Positions 1 to 13,185 of a DNA stretch of 64,000 bases are shown one piece after another. Source of the DNA: Clitoria ternatea (taxonomy: Eukaryota; Streptophyta; Magnoliopsida; Fabales; Fabaceae). Where the stretch lies: the NCBI GenBank assembly GCA_037962975.1, contig CM075674.1, positions 86,258,501-86,322,500 on the forward strand, in the 5' to 3' direction. The stretch's first letter is position 1, and every line of letters begins with the position of its first letter. The position numbers and the translations under genes were made by a program. The notes beneath the pieces are model-generated. The model was not told the DNA's origin. It saw nothing but the letters and a program-made list of their open reading frames with translations, and did not search any database.

Positions 1-159
1 CTAGCACTTAACACACCATAAGAATGAAAAATTTGTAGTGTTATATTAATTAACTATAACTTGTTATTATCACATATGAACCTTTTTCATAAGATCTCCA
101 ATCACAAGTTTAGGTTTCCATTATAATCAGTTTTGTTGTTGGCATAAGTCTCATTCCAC

Positions 160-1603
160 TCAATGTTTTCTACCCAATGGTTTGGTCAGGGAATCGGCCA
201 AATTCACTTCTGGCCTCACAAAGCCAATAGAAATAATTCTATCTTTCAATATTTGTTTTACCACGTCGTGTCTTAGACAAATATATTTATTCTTACCATT
301 GTAAGTTTTGTTTTTTGCAATGACTATTGCCCATTAAGAATCACCATGCGAAGATAGTGAAGGTGTTGGTTTTATTCCCAAACGAATACATGCTAAGAAA
401 TTTCTCATTCATCTTGGTTACTAGCCAATTCTAGAGTGATGAACTTTGATTCCATAGTTTGTTTGACTGATCTCCAAGTTACAACACTGCCTCCAAAGAT
501 AAATACATAACCACTAATGGATTTGGTCTCATCTGAATCTAAAATCCAATTAGCATCACTGAATCCTTCCAATATAACGGGAAATCCACTATACAAGATA
601 CCGTAGTTTATGGTACCTCTCAAATATTTCATCAATTTGACTATTGTAGCCCAATGCTCATTATTAGGGTTTTGAGTGTATCTACTCAATCTGCCCACAA
701 CATATGTTATGTCAAGTCAAGTGAATTTCATTAAGTGCAATAAGCTCCCAATAATTTGAGCATATTCTAACTGGGACACAAGATCTCTTTTATTTTTCTT
801 TAACTAAGTGTTACCATCATAAGAAGTACTTACAATTAGAATCATAGTCTTCAAACTTCCTAAGAAGTTTAGCCATATAATGTTCTTGAGATAACATAAT
901 GCTATCTCTTTCCCTTATGATTTTAACACCCAGTCTCACATTTGCTTTACATAAATCTTTCATATCAAAGTTTGAATTAAGAAAGTTCTTAGTAGTAATT
1001 ACAATATCAATGCAAGTACCAAAGACCAGCATGTCATCAACATATAGAAAAATTATTACACATTCACAATTCTCTACTCTAATACACACACATTTATCAA
1101 TATCAATATAAATGAACCCATAGTTAATCAAGACATTGTTAAATTTTTAATGCCATTATTTTGGTGCTTGTTTTAAACCATATAGAGATTTCAATGACAA
1201 TTTTAATGATTGTTTTAGAAATAATTTTCTCTTTTAAAGGAAAGACATGTTCTAAAAATTCAACATTTTGGTTTCAATAATTATGTTGTTATCAAGCACA
1301 TCACTTTTTAAGACAAGAAACCTATATGTAGCACTATGTTTAGCATAGCTAATAAACATAAAATCAAAAGTTCTAGATCCTAATTTTCTCTTTTTAGAAT
1401 CAGGTAACATGACTTTAGCTAAACATCCCCACACTTTTAGATATTTCAAATTTACATTATAACCTTTCCATAATTCATAAGGAGTTATTCATGTTTTCTT
1501 ATATAGAATCATTTTTTGAAGATGACAAGCATATAATAAGGCTTCAACCCATAGGTTATCAGGTGTAAAAGAACTAATGAGTAAAGCATTCATCATTTCT
1601 TTT
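160..1603 (-). pseudogene. Ty1/copia pol remnant, 3' half (integrase C-terminus, RT, RNase H)
   Basis: Read on the minus strand, this is the downstream half of a copia polyprotein. Near 1603-1490 lies the end of the integrase core (LKEMMNALLISS), followed at 1449-1252 by the post-integrase region with KYLKVWGCLAKV. Reverse transcriptase is represented by SLYGLKQAPK near 1190 and the active-site YVDDM at about 1040. RNase H occupies about 698-160, with GFSDANW and, near the end, VNLADSLTKPLGRK. Several stops and frameshifts break it, and much of the RT N-terminal part between about 1250 and 1210 is missing. The upstream half is at 31,859-33,050; an Ogre-type LTR separates the two. The style is Tork-like, but the clade is uncertain. 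Positions 1-159 are probably the element's 3' end and hold no gene. Confidence 0.85.
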
Positions 1604-1919
1604 AGTGTTGTCGCGACCGGGATCGCGACGGGATGCCCGACCCTTAAAAATAAAACGAGTTTCGAAATCCTTTCGAAAAAAAATAGGGAGTCGCCACCAA
1701 TATTTTTGAGGACAAAATACTGGAAAAACCTTTGTTAAAGCCCTGGTTATAAAAATGAAATTCCATGTTCGGGAGTTGAATTATAGGTGAGGAAGGTATT
1801 AGCACCTCACAACTGTCCGTTATAAAATGGTTACCTCAAATTGATAGCGCGTACTTTAAAATAGCCCAAAAATTAACTCCTTTAAAAAGGAATAGACAAA
1901 ACAGACATGGAAGTTTGAA

Positions 1920-2482
1920 ATAAGGTTAACAGGATATCTCATCCAAATTAAACTTAAATCGAACAATTTGACTAGACAGTGACAATAAGAAATGACAAAA
2001 CAGTGATGGTAAGAAATTTGATGAAACAGTAACAGTAAAAAAACATAAAATACAACGATAGTAAAACATTTGACTAACAATAACAATGGGAATAACACAG
2101 GGTGAAAATAAAGATTAATAGGACGTCTCGTCCAAATTAATCTTAAATTGTAACATGAATCAGAGATTAGAATAAAGATAAATGAAAAGAGATAAAATAA
2201 AACTAATTAAACAAAATAGAAGATTAATAGAACATTTTGTCCAAATTAACCTCATATTATAAGAAAATGTATTGAAAATACTAGAAGACTAACAAGACGT
2301 CTCGTCTAAATTAATCCCCTTTATCAAAAATATTATTATTATTGTATATCGAAAAATATAATGAGATCAACAAGATGTCTCGTCTAAATTAACCTCTTTT
2401 TGAAATATTATTATTTAATAAATAACAACCGAGTGAAAATTTAAAAAAGGGTAACAGGACGTCTCGTCTAAATTAACCTCTT
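1920..2482 (-). repeat. Recurring GACGTC-core motif in the minus-strand Ogre LTR
   Basis: A unit of about 28 bp resembling AACAAGACGTCTCGTCTAAA recurs at roughly 1923, 2112, 2222, 2285, 2364 and 2452. Several copies hold the palindrome GACGTC; others are mutated. The same motif occurs in inverse orientation in the plus-strand Ogre LTRs near 6371-6735 and 27,570-27,930. Confidence 0.75.
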
Positions 2483-3779
2483 TTTGATAAAATAATTTTT
2501 TAAAATCAAATAGTAAAAATTTATCAAAAACTAGACAAAGAACACACAAACTTACTAAAGTGAAAAATGGGTAGTGTCTTTTTTTGGTTGAAGATAATGT
2601 TGAGTTGTTAAAATTTTAATTAGACATAATTTTGAAATAACGGAAAAAAACAAACTAAATAAAAAAAGGCATGAATAATCATATTTTGTTAAGCTTTATA
2701 CAACCCGATTCTTTCAAATATGAGCGAGTGCTATAACATCCCAAAAATTTCATTCTCATGCATAATCATTTTTTATTTAGACCATCAATTGTATTATCCA
2801 TTTTATTTTAACTTTCTACATAAATTTTGGTTAGGACAACATCTTCAATTTAATCTTTTACCATGGTAAATAATTTTAACTTTATACCTTAGGTAAAAGT
2901 TAATCAAATAACTTATTACCTATTTCCTTAGTTATTAATTTCTTTGGCTTTTCCAAATACTCTCATCAAATTACCACATACTCCACTCAAAATACGTCAT
3001 CTTGTACACATTTTAATTGCTAGTTAGATTCCGAATTTGGAAATGTGGTTAACTACAAAGTTGTTCCTCTTTTTATTAGCTTTCCAAAAAAACCAAATTT
3101 GTTAAAATCCATTAAGATTTGAGAGAGATATACCCAAAATACCAAAACTGTTTCAGAATTGGTATTTTATTTCAATCATATCATCTTGTACATATTTTAA
3201 TGCCTAGTTAGATTCCAAATTTGAAAATGTGGTATAGTTGTTTCACGTTATCTTATCTTTCCAACAAGACTAAATTTATTAAAATCCATTAAGATATGAT
3301 AGAGATATGCCCAAAATACCGAAATAGTGTCAGAATTGATATTTACTTCAATCATATAAGCTATATTATGTAGGCTGCGGAAATGGTCAAGAATCTAGCC
3401 CATTTTTCTTACCTAAAACCTCCATTATCACCACAATTAATGTACCTAACATCCCACTACAATCCCATTATGAAAATCTTGTCCCCCACTTGTCATTTGC
3501 ATGATTAAACCAACACTACATCTTGTTCCCAAGTCTGAATTCTTAGAACAAGTTGAAGTTAGTGAAGTCTCTCTCTCATTTTCTTTCATTTTCTCCATTA
3601 AAGTCCTTCTTGATCTGAAGCTAGGACAATAAAAGAACACTTTCAATCACTCTAGGATCCTCTATCAAGGTAAGAGGGGATAGGGTTGTGAATAAATATG
3701 GAATGGGTAGAATTGTATGCTGTTCTAGGATTTCTAGATTTATTTTCGTAACTTGTTACTTAATTTCGAAGCTGAAAAA

Positions 3780-4400
3780 TGTGTGAATTTGACTTCGACT
3801 TCTTCATGAAAGTTGTATATCTTTTTGTTATGTGAATGTTGAGACTTGAACCAACTGATTTAGATATATATAGCATGAGTTATAGTCAAAATACTACAGT
3901 ATGTCTGTTCTAGAATATGTACCTTCTATTTTGTGTAAATATTAATATTCTGGGAATTATGCATACATATTTAGACTTTGATATCTTCATAAAAGTTGTC
4001 GATATTTATGTTATGGATCTATAGAAAGTGGTTTCAAGTTAAAAGGATATTTGTAGCTCTAGTTATACCTAAAATACAGAAGTATGTTCATGCTGAAAAC
4101 CTGTTAACGTGAATCACTATTTGTATTTTTAAAACTGGGAATTTTATGATGAGAATTAGTGTTTAGTGTCTTCATAAAAGTTTTAGATATTTATGTTATG
4201 AGTAATTTAGAACTGGTCTCATGCCAAAATTATTTTTGTAGCTCCAGAAACGATGATTTTACCAACATATGTATGTTTTGTTACTTTCTTTGAGATAGTT
4301 TAGTATACTATGAATTTGTGATATTTCTGTTTGGATTTGGAATTTTTGGTCTTCATGAAAATTATAGATAATGGAATTATTGAAACACAAAACTTGGCCT
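3780..4400 (+). repeat. Diverged repeats of about 180 bp in the solo LTR
   Basis: The phrase CTTCATRAAAGTTGTAGATAT (20-base core CTTCATAAAAGTTGTAGATA, each copy varied) recurs near 3800, 3980, 4165 and 4350 and once more near 28,496 beyond the Ogre insertion. In most copies it is followed by a loosely conserved stretch mentioning an ATGAGTTATAG-like phrase. Spacing is about 180 bp. No reading frame is preserved. Confidence 0.6.
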
Positions 4401-5219
4401 CATTCAAAAATTATTTTTATACCATGAGTTATAGCTAATTTACTAAAGAGTGTCAAACTAGTAAATATTCCAGCAATTGGTGATAATGAAAAATGATAAC
4501 CTATTGACTATTACGTGATTATGTGATGTTTCTGTTTGGAATTTGTGAACACCGTATTTTTTTGAAATAATAAAAATTAAATAATAATAATTTTTTCCAC
4601 ACCATTTCAGAAATTTTGTTCGGAATCTGGAATTGGTTCCCTAACTTTCCATTAGCTTCATCTTCTCCCTTCATCTCTTCATCACATCCTACCTTCTCCA
4701 TCGTCTTCATCATAAAAAAAAGCCCACAGCAACAGATCTCATCTTCACCCTTCTTTCTTCAGAACCCACAAAAATTCAACCCATCTCTTCACCATCTTCA
4801 TTCCCCAACAGCAACCAAGATAATCAAAAACACAAAAATAACCACAAAATCAGGGAACATTGATCACCAATTCTAAAAAACCAAAAAAAAACAGAGAAAG
4901 ATTCCATCATCTTCTCTTCATCCTCTTCAAAATCACAAAAATAAAAAACAATTCATCTTCACCAGCTTTATCCTCCCCACCACCATCAACAACCATTAAC
5001 TAAAAATAATAACTTAATAACCACAACAACAAAAAAGCAACAAAGAACAGCAGAAAGGGGGAAGAACAGGAGCCACTGCCGTCGGAGCTCTGAAATCGCC
5101 ACAGACCAAACCGGAATCGGCCCTGACCGCGCCCCACCTGCTCGTGCCGCCGACCTCCTCCCTCCGTGACCGACACCCTCTCCGACGCCGACCAGGCTCG
5201 TGCCGGTCAGACCCGCGAC

Positions 5220-5470
5220 CGTCACCCTCACCCTCTGCCGATCTTCCTCTCCCTCTCTCGGTCGACTCTCTCTCCCTCATCCTCTCTCCCGATCTCCTTC
5301 TCTCTCTCTTCCCCCTCTCCTTCTCACTCTTCCGCACCTTCTCACTCTCTATTACTCTTTCTCTCTTTTCTTTTCTTATTTTTTCTTTTATGTTTTTCTC
5401 TTTTCTTTTTTTTTTATTTTGGGCCTCTAACAGAGGCCCGTTCTTCTTTTCTTTTCTTCTTTTAAATTAA
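5220..5470 (+). repeat. Polypyrimidine tract in the Ogre LTR
   Basis: About 250 bp consist almost entirely of C and T, runs of CTCTCTCTC and TTTTCTTTTC. The matching tract in the 3' LTR is at about 26,440-26,720. It keeps several frames open in both strands, which explains serine-, leucine- and phenylalanine-rich open frames here. Confidence 0.85.
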
Positions 5471-6370
5471 TTTATTTATTTCTTTTCTTTTCTTTTGTTT
5501 TTTAGCCTTAAACAGGGCCCATTCAGTTTTTCTTAAAAAAAAACCAAGAATAAACATTCAAATTTATTTTAAAGGAATTTGGTTAAAAATAAAGGTTTTT
5601 TTTATATGTTGAGATGTTTAAATACTGGGTATTTTTTTTATAAAAGTGATAAATATTTTTTTATAAAAATCAAAATATGTCACTTTCTTTTTAGGAATAA
5701 TGAATAAGAATAAATTAAATGCTTTTTAGGATAATAAGATGAATAAATAGCTTTTAATTATGATGGAAATGTTAAAAGGTAAATATTCCTTCTTATAAAT
5801 AAATATATAATAAAATTTTTGTGCTAATTAAAAAAAATATAAAAAAATATAAAAAATATAAATATCTTTTTTAAATAAAAATAGATAGTTCTTATTAATA
5901 TAAACTCTAAAAAATGAAAAATATTAAAATATAAATATCTTTTAAGGATAAAAGTAACTAGTTTTATCTATATTAAATCTAAAAATATTAAGTGTGTATT
6001 TCTTTTTAGAATAAATGTCTTAAAATCTTATGAGCAATGTCGTGCAAAATTACCTTTGCCTACATTTGCGATATAAGATCTCGAAGGTTTATGCACGTGC
6101 AATCTTACTTCGCCTTGTATTTCTCTTTCTTCATGACTTTTCTTTCATTATTAAAAATCAAAATCAATCAAAAACAATTTAAATATTTTTCTTTCAAAGT
6201 TAATTTTCCAAAGAACTACGTAACCCTGATTTCTCAATACATTTGAGAATACGTAGGAGCGGGAATCAATTCCTGTCGGGCCCACTTTCTTGTTATTAAT
6301 TTCTATGTCTCTGCTATTATTTCGATTAATTTTATATAGTCAATATTTTAAAATTTTATTGTCGCAAGGA

Positions 6371-6735
6371 GGTTAATTTAGACGTGACGTCTTGTTAATC
6401 TCGTGTTTTAATATTTTTATATAAAATAATATTTTCTCAAAATGAGGTTACTTTAGACGTGACATCTTGTTAATCTCATGTTTTAATATTTTTGTTTAAA
6501 ATAATATTTTCTTTAAATGAGTGTTTTTAATATTTTTTATTAGAATATTATTTTTTTTGAAATGAGGTTAATTTAGACGCGATGTCTTGTTAATCTCATG
6601 TTTTTAATACTTTTATTAAAAAATATTTTTTAAATCAACTTTATTTTTATTTTTTTATTTCATTAATATTATTTTAATCTTTAAGTTTATTTACAAATTA
6701 AGGTTAATTTGGATGAGACGTCCTGTAAAGCTTTA
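6371..6735 (+). repeat. ACGT-core motif array in the Ogre 5' LTR
   Basis: A unit close to TTAGACGTGACGTCTTGTTA recurs near 6371, 6444, 6563 and 6703. The 3' LTR has it near 27,570, 27,647, 27,722, 27,798 and 27,903. GACGTC resembles an ACGT-core site of the kind recognised by plant bZIP proteins; whether it is bound is unknown. Confidence 0.7.
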
Positions 6736-7256
6736 CTTTCACTCTGTTTTACTTTTTCTTATAGTTATTGTTCTGTCGAGTTTCTTGCTGTTATTGCTTT
6801 GTCATTTCTTACTGTTACTGTTTTAATCTTCTACTGTCATTATTTATTTCTTTTTTTTAGGTCACTGTTTAGTCTTCTATTGTTACTGTTTACTTCTTTC
6901 TTACTGTCGCTGTTCGGTCTGTTTTGTCTATTTGTGTCTGCTTTGTCGTTTTGTGTGTTTCTTTTCCTAAAAGAAGTTAAAAATAATTTCTGGGCTATTT
7001 TGAAATGCGTGCTATCAATTTAAGGTAACCGTTTTATAACAGACAGTTGTGAGGTGCTAATACCTTCCCCACCTGTAATTCAACTCCCGAACTTAGAATT
7101 TTATTTTCATAACCAGTGTTTTAAAAGAGGTTTTTTCCGATATTTTTATCCTAAAAAAATATTGGTGGCGACTCCCTGTTTTCTTTTCGAAAGGATTTCA
7201 AAACCCGTTTTATTTTTAAGGGTCGGTCGTCCCGTCATGATCCCTGTCACGACAGA

Positions 7257-7274
7257 TGGCGACTCCACTAGGGA
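7257..7274 (+). other. Ogre primer binding site (tRNA-Arg type)
   Basis: TGGCGACTCCACTAGGGA begins two bases after the 5' LTR. Ogre elements are known to prime from tRNA-Arg with a site of this form, which supports both the family and the plus orientation. Confidence 0.85.
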
Positions 7275-8644
7275 CTTAGAGAGTCAAGCCAATCAAGTTG
7301 ATAGCGCATATTTTTAAATAATCTTTTAATTATTCAACTTCTTCCTTTATTTTATTTTCTATCAATGTTTGTATGTGGTTTCTGTTTTGTATGTATTTTG
7401 TCATTTATGTTCTATTAATGTCTGTATGATTGTTGAACCCTAGGGTAGACGACTTTATTTTGTCATTCTGTGTTTGTTCTCTGTGCAGGATGGATAAGGT
7501 ACAGGTATTAAATGCCTCTTTCATACACTACACTCACAATTCGTACACACTTATGAGTGGTGACCTATACCCGGGCCCCAAGTGAAACTTAAGTTAGGGG
7601 AGGTTGGTAACGGTGTCCTTTGGGATGTACTTCCCATCCGGCGATCGTAAGAACCTCATCTAAAGTTCGACCTTTCATGATGTACGCACCTAGTAGACTC
7701 CCTACTGTTGTGGTCACATCATGAGTAGGATCTTGGCTCTAGTGACCTTTTAGAAGTCTAGTGCAAGCCACCCAATGTGAAGAGTCACTGTTAGACAGGC
7801 TATAGGTACCAGAAAAAGACTTTTAGAAAAACCTGACTTAGGGCACAAAGGGGTAGACTTTCCCTCTACCTTCTCTCATTCTCACTTTCCCTTTTAATCC
7901 AAATTGGTGGACCACTTGCCCGTTGAGCGGATTATTTCTTTCCAAAAATGACACTTTTTAACTAGTGATCCTCTAATGGGCAAACAATCTTTTCCATTTA
8001 TGCGTATTTACTTGAATCTCTAGGTCCTGAGTTATGAATTTTCTAAGTCGTCAAAATAAAACAATCAAAAAAATCAAAAAATAAAAAAAAGCTGACGACG
8101 ATTGGAAGGTTCGTAACTCACGTGGCTCTCAATTTGTTACGAGTTTTGTTAATCGTTGCTTCCCTGAATGTAAAGATGTTTTCCAAGATGTTATTTAGGG
8201 AGTAGCGATTTACGAAGCACATTAATTCCTGATAGCTGATTCTCTCTTTTCTTTCTGTTTTCGCCAGAAGCTATTTAGGGCTTAACGAATACCCTTGAGC
8301 GAGATATGGAAATTAACGTGGGATCGAACTTGTAAGATAAGGGCCATGGTTACCTGAGCTAGAAATGGTTAAACTTAAGGCCTTTGTCGTATCTCAGAAT
8401 GGAGGATTCTTCTGTCTTCACAACTATTCCATATTAATTTCCATGTTTATCTTACTTAGTACTTTTGAACGATTCGTTCTAAGGAATAGTCAAAGGATGC
8501 TCGTTAAGACCTGTGATTGCTTCACGCGTCATTGTATTTTACAGTCCTACTATTTTATTTCCTTTTATCTCTACCTAACACTTTTGTTTTTCAAAAGACA
8601 TCATGGGAAAACACCCCTACGGAACCCGACTTTAAAAGAGACTC
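7275..8644 (+). other. Ogre leader between PBS and gag
   Basis: About 1.4 kb without a credible gene. It corresponds to the long untranslated leader typical of Ogre elements. The open frame at 8365-8652 shows no recognisable domain. Confidence 0.6.
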
Positions 8645-9880
8645 ATGACTGAAATAGAACAAGAAAATGAAAACCTCAGGGACAAGGTCAACCAGCTAAA
8701 GGAGCAAATGGCGGAGATGGTTAAACTTTTAGAGAAAAGAATCATAGAAGGAGGCTCCTCTGCAAGTATCGAGGATGCCCAACAACAACCGTTAACCCCA
8801 CTACATTCCCCGAGCCTTGGTCTAACACAGGCTGAAGTTACTCACCCTATGACTACCTCCCTCACTGTCAACACTGGGAAAGCAAAGCAAGTGGTTGACC
8901 CCCGACTACCTCGTGGAATGCCCTACGGTTATACATCACAACACACATTCGTTGGCCTAGATGGTAATCTTGTACCTTTCCCACCTTATGGAATACCCCA
9001 AGGATACTCTCCCTCATTCCATAACCAACAAGAGGATTATAATTTTTAAATGATGAATCCCCATGTTTCACAATCCTCCCAACTATTTGAGGCACCTATC
9101 ACGAGAAGGTTTGCATCGGGAAATAAAGGAAAGAGAAAAAGGGAAACCAACTTTATCTCCTACAACCAAAAGAAGGCCCAACCAAGGCCAATAACTCACA
9201 CTGCCTTTCAGTCTGCCAATCTTCCTATACCTTGTATGGCCACCACCACCCATAACCAAGATTCCTATCCTCCCCCACTATAATCCCACATCCATCCATC
9301 TATCGCTCGAACACCTACCCACTTCCATTTGCCTGTTTTCAAACCCCCTAATCCACAGCCCATGCCATACTATCCTCCACAATGATGGACTCGGCCTCCT
9401 TATTCCATTCGAAGCACAATAAAACCCATCAATAATCGAACACCGGCCTGGTTCGACCTCATTCCCATAACCTACACAACTTTTACCTCACCTTATTCGT
9501 AACTCCCTTGCGGTACCCTATCCCTTGAAACCGATGGTTCCCCCTTCCCTAAAGGGTATAATCCTAGAGCCCGATGTGATTATCATGCTGGAGCCCCGGG
9601 GCATTCTACTGAGGACTGTCAGGCCCTAAAATATAAAGTGAGGGATCTAATCAAAGCCAAGTGGATAAGTTTCCAATAAGGAAGTCCCAACGTGACCATA
9701 AACCCCTTGCCTAACCATGGGAGTTCTAGGGTTACTACAAAAAAGAGGGTTAGGAGTATGGAAGGGATGTCGTCACCACTGAACGTGGCCCCTGTGATGA
9801 TGCATGATGCAAACTTTGTGATTGCCCGCCAGGCGGAGAGCTTCGTGACTAGGAGACTGTCAAACTCCCTACGACTTTAA
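8645..9880 (+). pseudogene. Ogre gag pseudogene, frame kept but five in-frame stops
   Basis: A single frame can be followed from ATG 8645 to the stop at 9878-9880. The start is charged and coiled-coil-like (EIEQENENLRDKVNQLKEQM), followed by a proline-rich middle and the phrase WFDLIPITYT near 9450. A Cys/His block at about 9575-9630 reads CDYHAGAPGHSTEDC, then ALKYKVRDLI, a conserved gag end in legume Ogre-like elements; PNVTINPLPNHG follows. Stops lie at 9047 (TAA), 9281 (TAA), 9383 (TGA), 9500 (TAA) and 9677 (TAA), with no frameshift. No protease or polymerase follows. The family match is from recognition of these phrases, without a database search. Confidence 0.8.
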
Positions 9881-10740
9881 ATTTTCAATTAAAGAGATGT
9901 TTTAATGACTTTCCAACCTAATAGCTATGCCTAAGGCTTTGGGATGTTTATGTAATAAGGGCAAAAACATGTTTATCATTCCAAGTTTCTCTCAATAAAT
10001 ATGTGTCGAGTTTCAAAATGCCTTTTCTTGCTTTCCTTATCTCTACCTTGAATCCTTTTCCCTCTTTTGCTTCTTTTTTTATTCACCACGACAAACCAAA
10101 TAAATGCAGGTCCGAAAATGATTCTCCTGAGAACAGTGAGGTCAGAGTCCAGTTTCACAACTTTTCACGACAAACCAAACACCTTGAATTAGGCTCAGTG
10201 TCCTATGCATGTGTCAAATAGGGCAAGCTAATTATGTCGAGATTATCATGAAAGTTGTCACCAGTCTATATGGGGGCACGGATGTCATCAAGACAAGAAC
10301 GCAACAAAAGACAATATTTCATCTCTGGGACATAATTACTCCTCATGCCCATGTAACCAAGGAAATAGTCTGTCAGATTGAGTCATTGCATCATCAAGGG
10401 GATAAAAAAATAAAAAAAACAAAACAAAAAAAAGGCAAACAAAAAATGAAAAAGGAAAAATCCAGAAAATGAAAAATAAAAAAATTAGAAAATAAAGGCC
10501 AAAATGATAACTTATAGAGTAATTCCCTCTCATTGATGCCAAAAGACTCACCCCTATTTTCTTGGGTACATGGCATAGGAGTAGAGTCTCCTATTTGAAG
10601 TGACATCAGTTTCCCAAAGCATCAAACTAAATCTAGAAAGACTGAGCAGGCTCAACTGGAGTGTAATCAGCTTTAACCTTTTACTGTAAAGGATGCAGCC
10701 AAAAATAAACAAGAAAAGAAAAACATATTATAAAGAAAGT
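9881..10740 (+). other. Ogre internal region where pol would be expected, non-coding
   Basis: No RT, RNase H, integrase or protease motif was found. The stretch holds an A-rich run near 10,405-10,500 and only short unrelated frames. It most likely derives from the untranslated part downstream of pol, joined to gag by a deletion. Confidence 0.55.
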
Positions 10741-11165
10741 GAAAAGCTCGCTAGGCTGAAAACCTGAAAGGGCGGCCTAGGCAAAAGTTAGAGCAACCCG
10801 GTGAGTCAAAAACCTGAAAAGGCGGCTCAGGCAAAAATTAGGGTCAAGATTTCAGTAGAGTAACTAAAGTTTCCCAATGCAAAACGTGTAAGTCCAAATT
10901 GGGGCACGTGAATCATGGTTGAAATACCTTTTTAGAGGCAAAGATGAAAAGAACATGTCGTGAGTGAGAAGAGCTCACCGGGCTGAAAACCTGAAAGGGC
11001 AGTATAGACAAAAGTTGGAGCAACTCGGTGAGTTGAAAACCTAAAAAGGGTGGCTCAGGCAAGAAATTAGGGCCTAAATTATAACAATATGACTGAAACC
11101 TCCAACACAAAATGTATAACTCAAAACTGGGGCACGTGGACCATGGTCGAACTACCCTCTCAGAG
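10741..11165 (+). repeat. Two diverged copies of a roughly 227-bp unit
   Basis: AGCTCGCTAGGCTGAAAACC at 10,745 matches AGCTCACCGGGCTGAAAACC at 10,972, and the alignment continues through the GGTGAGT phrase to TTGGGGCACGTG (near 10,899) and CTGGGGCACGTG (near 11,129). It is part of the Ogre 3' non-coding region; no frame is preserved. Confidence 0.8.
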
Positions 11166-11719
11166 GCAGAGTCGAACGATATACTCGAGGTCATGACGTA
11201 GGATTGAGATATACACTGTTCTCAAAAATTCACTAGAGGATCTGTAAAACCCTCCTTGTTCCACCCAATTATCAATCTTTCCTATTTAACCACGCTTGTT
11301 TCTTTTGCTTTCCATGCTTTCCTCCCTCTATACTTATCCAACTCAAATAAAATTTCACCTTTTTCGACATGTATTCATGTTGAGTCTCATTGATATGATG
11401 GATGTGTATTTTCTCTTAATACATAAAATGAGAATGTAGTGACTATTTAAAGTCGTGAGGACAAGACGCTCCTGTTACTTGATCTAGTCTCAAGCAATCA
11501 TTATGAAGACTGGGCCAGACACGTTCCCGAAGCTAGGGTTACCTCATCTATTTTGTTTTAGTCATGAGTCACCTCAAGTCTATAGGGATCATGGTTCTGT
11601 GGGAAGTCTCCTCAGATTCTTATTTGTTTTACTTTGTGCTACTAACCCTTTTCTGCAGGTTATTACAACAGACAGTCATGTTGAGTCTCGATAACCCGAT
11701 CAAGTTCTTTTCCCCAGTA

Positions 11720-12170
11720 GGATCACTATCGCCAAAGCTGGCACTTCTCAAGGTCTCCTCCTTAATCGCCAAAGTTGGCACTTCTCAAGGTCTCCTCTTT
11801 AATCACCAAAGTTGGAAATTCTCAAAGTCTCCTCTTTAATCGCCAAAGTTGGCACTTCTCAAAGTCTCTTCCTTAATCACCAAAGCTGGCACTTCTCAAA
11901 GCCTCCTCCAGAATCGCCAAAGCTAGCACTTCTCAAAGCCTCCTCCATCGCCAAAGCTGGCATTTCCTAAAGACTCTTCCACAATCGCCAAAACTGGCAC
12001 CTTTCAGAGTTTTCTTCTCAATTGCCAAAGCTGGCTTCTCTCAAGTTACTTTTTATAAATCGCCGAAGCTGGTGTCTTTTAAGTTTCTTTTCATAAATTG
12101 CCAAAGTTAGTGGTGTTTTTCAAGTTTTTTTCCAAAAAAAACTAGCAATCTTTAAATTTCTAGTCGCCAA
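11720..12170 (+). repeat. Tandem array, about 37-bp unit
   Basis: Units resembling AATCGCCAAAGCTGGCACTT followed by CTCAAAGTCTCCTCCTT recur about a dozen times. CCAAAGCTGG-type phrases repeat with point changes and small length differences. A weaker version reappears at 25,340-25,690, near the other end of the repeat region. Confidence 0.85.
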
Positions 12171-12179
12171 ACAAGGCAC

Positions 12180-13185
12180 CATTTCCTTTCTAGTGGTCGA
12201 ACAAGGCACCATTTCCTTTCCAGTCGTTGAACGAGGCACCCTTTACTTTCCAGTCACCGAACGAGATATCCTTTACTTTCCAGTCGCCGAACAAGGCACC
12301 CTTTACTTTTTAGTCGCCGAAAAAGGAGCCCTTTACTTTCCAGTCACTGAACAAGGCACCCTTTTCTTTCCAGTCACCGAATGAGGCACCCTTTACTTTC
12401 CAGTCACCGAACGAGGCACCTTTTACTTTCCAGTCACCGAACAAGGCACCCTTTACTTTCTAGTGGCCGAACAAGGCACCCTTTAACTTCCAATCGCCCA
12501 ACGAGGCATCCTTTCCTTTCCAGTTGCCGAACGAGGCACTCCTTTACTTTCCAGGTGCCGAACAAGGCACCCTTTACTTTCTAGTCATCGAAAAAGGAGC
12601 CCTTTACTTTCCAGTCACCGAACAAGGCACCCTTTCCTTTCCAGTCACCGAACGAGGCACCCTTTACTTTCCAGTCGCCAAACGAGGCATCCTTTACTTT
12701 CCAGTCGCCGAACAAGGCACCCTTTACTTTCTAGTGGCCGAACAAGGCACCCCTTAACTTCCAATCGCCCAACAAGGCATCCTTTCCTTTCCAGTTGCCG
12801 AACGAGGCACTCCTTTACCTTTCAGTTGCCGAACAAGGCACCCTTTCCTTTCCAGTCGCCAAACGAGGCACCCTTTACTTTCTAGTTGCCGAACGAGGCA
12901 CCCTTTACTTTCCAGTCGCTGAACGAGGCACCCTTTACTTTCCAGTCGCCGAACAAGGCACCCTTTACTTTCCAATCCCCGAACGAGGCTCCCTTTACTT
13001 TCCAACCGCCGAAGAAGGCACCCTTTACTTTCCATTCGCCGAACAAGGCACCCTTTACCTTCCTGTCGCTGAACGAGACACCATTTACCTTCCAGTCGCC
13101 GAACAAGGCACCTTTTCCTTTCCAGTCGTTGAACGAGGCACCCTTTATTTTTCAGTCGCCGAATAAGGCACCCTTTACTTTCCAG
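12180..13185 (+). repeat. Tandem array, 30-bp unit (about 33 copies)
   Basis: The unit reads approximately CCTTTACTTTCCAGTCGCCG followed by AACGAGGCAC, 30 bp. Because 30 is a multiple of three and stops are rare, frames stay open on both strands and give decapeptide repeats such as VAEQGTLYFP. A block at 12,461-12,550 recurs at 12,732-12,820, indicating duplication of about nine units at once. Changing frames and absence of a start context argue against a protein. Confidence 0.9.

Larger units (their letters stand above)
4544..7254 (+). repeat. Ogre 5' LTR
   Basis: The 2711-bp LTR starts TGTGAACACC and ends GTCACGACA. It is paired with 25,770-28,477. Visible differences, including a block near 6515 absent here but present in the 3' copy, make it clearly more diverged than the Tekay LTR pair. 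It holds a CT-rich tract at about 5220-5470 and a repeated ACGT-core motif at 6371-6735. Small open frames inside it are chance products of low-complexity sequence. Confidence 0.9.

Noticed and set aside
5014..5470. Overlapping frames of about 100 codons on both strands
   Set aside because: They lie in the CT-rich part of the Ogre LTR and recur in the 3' LTR; composition alone explains them.
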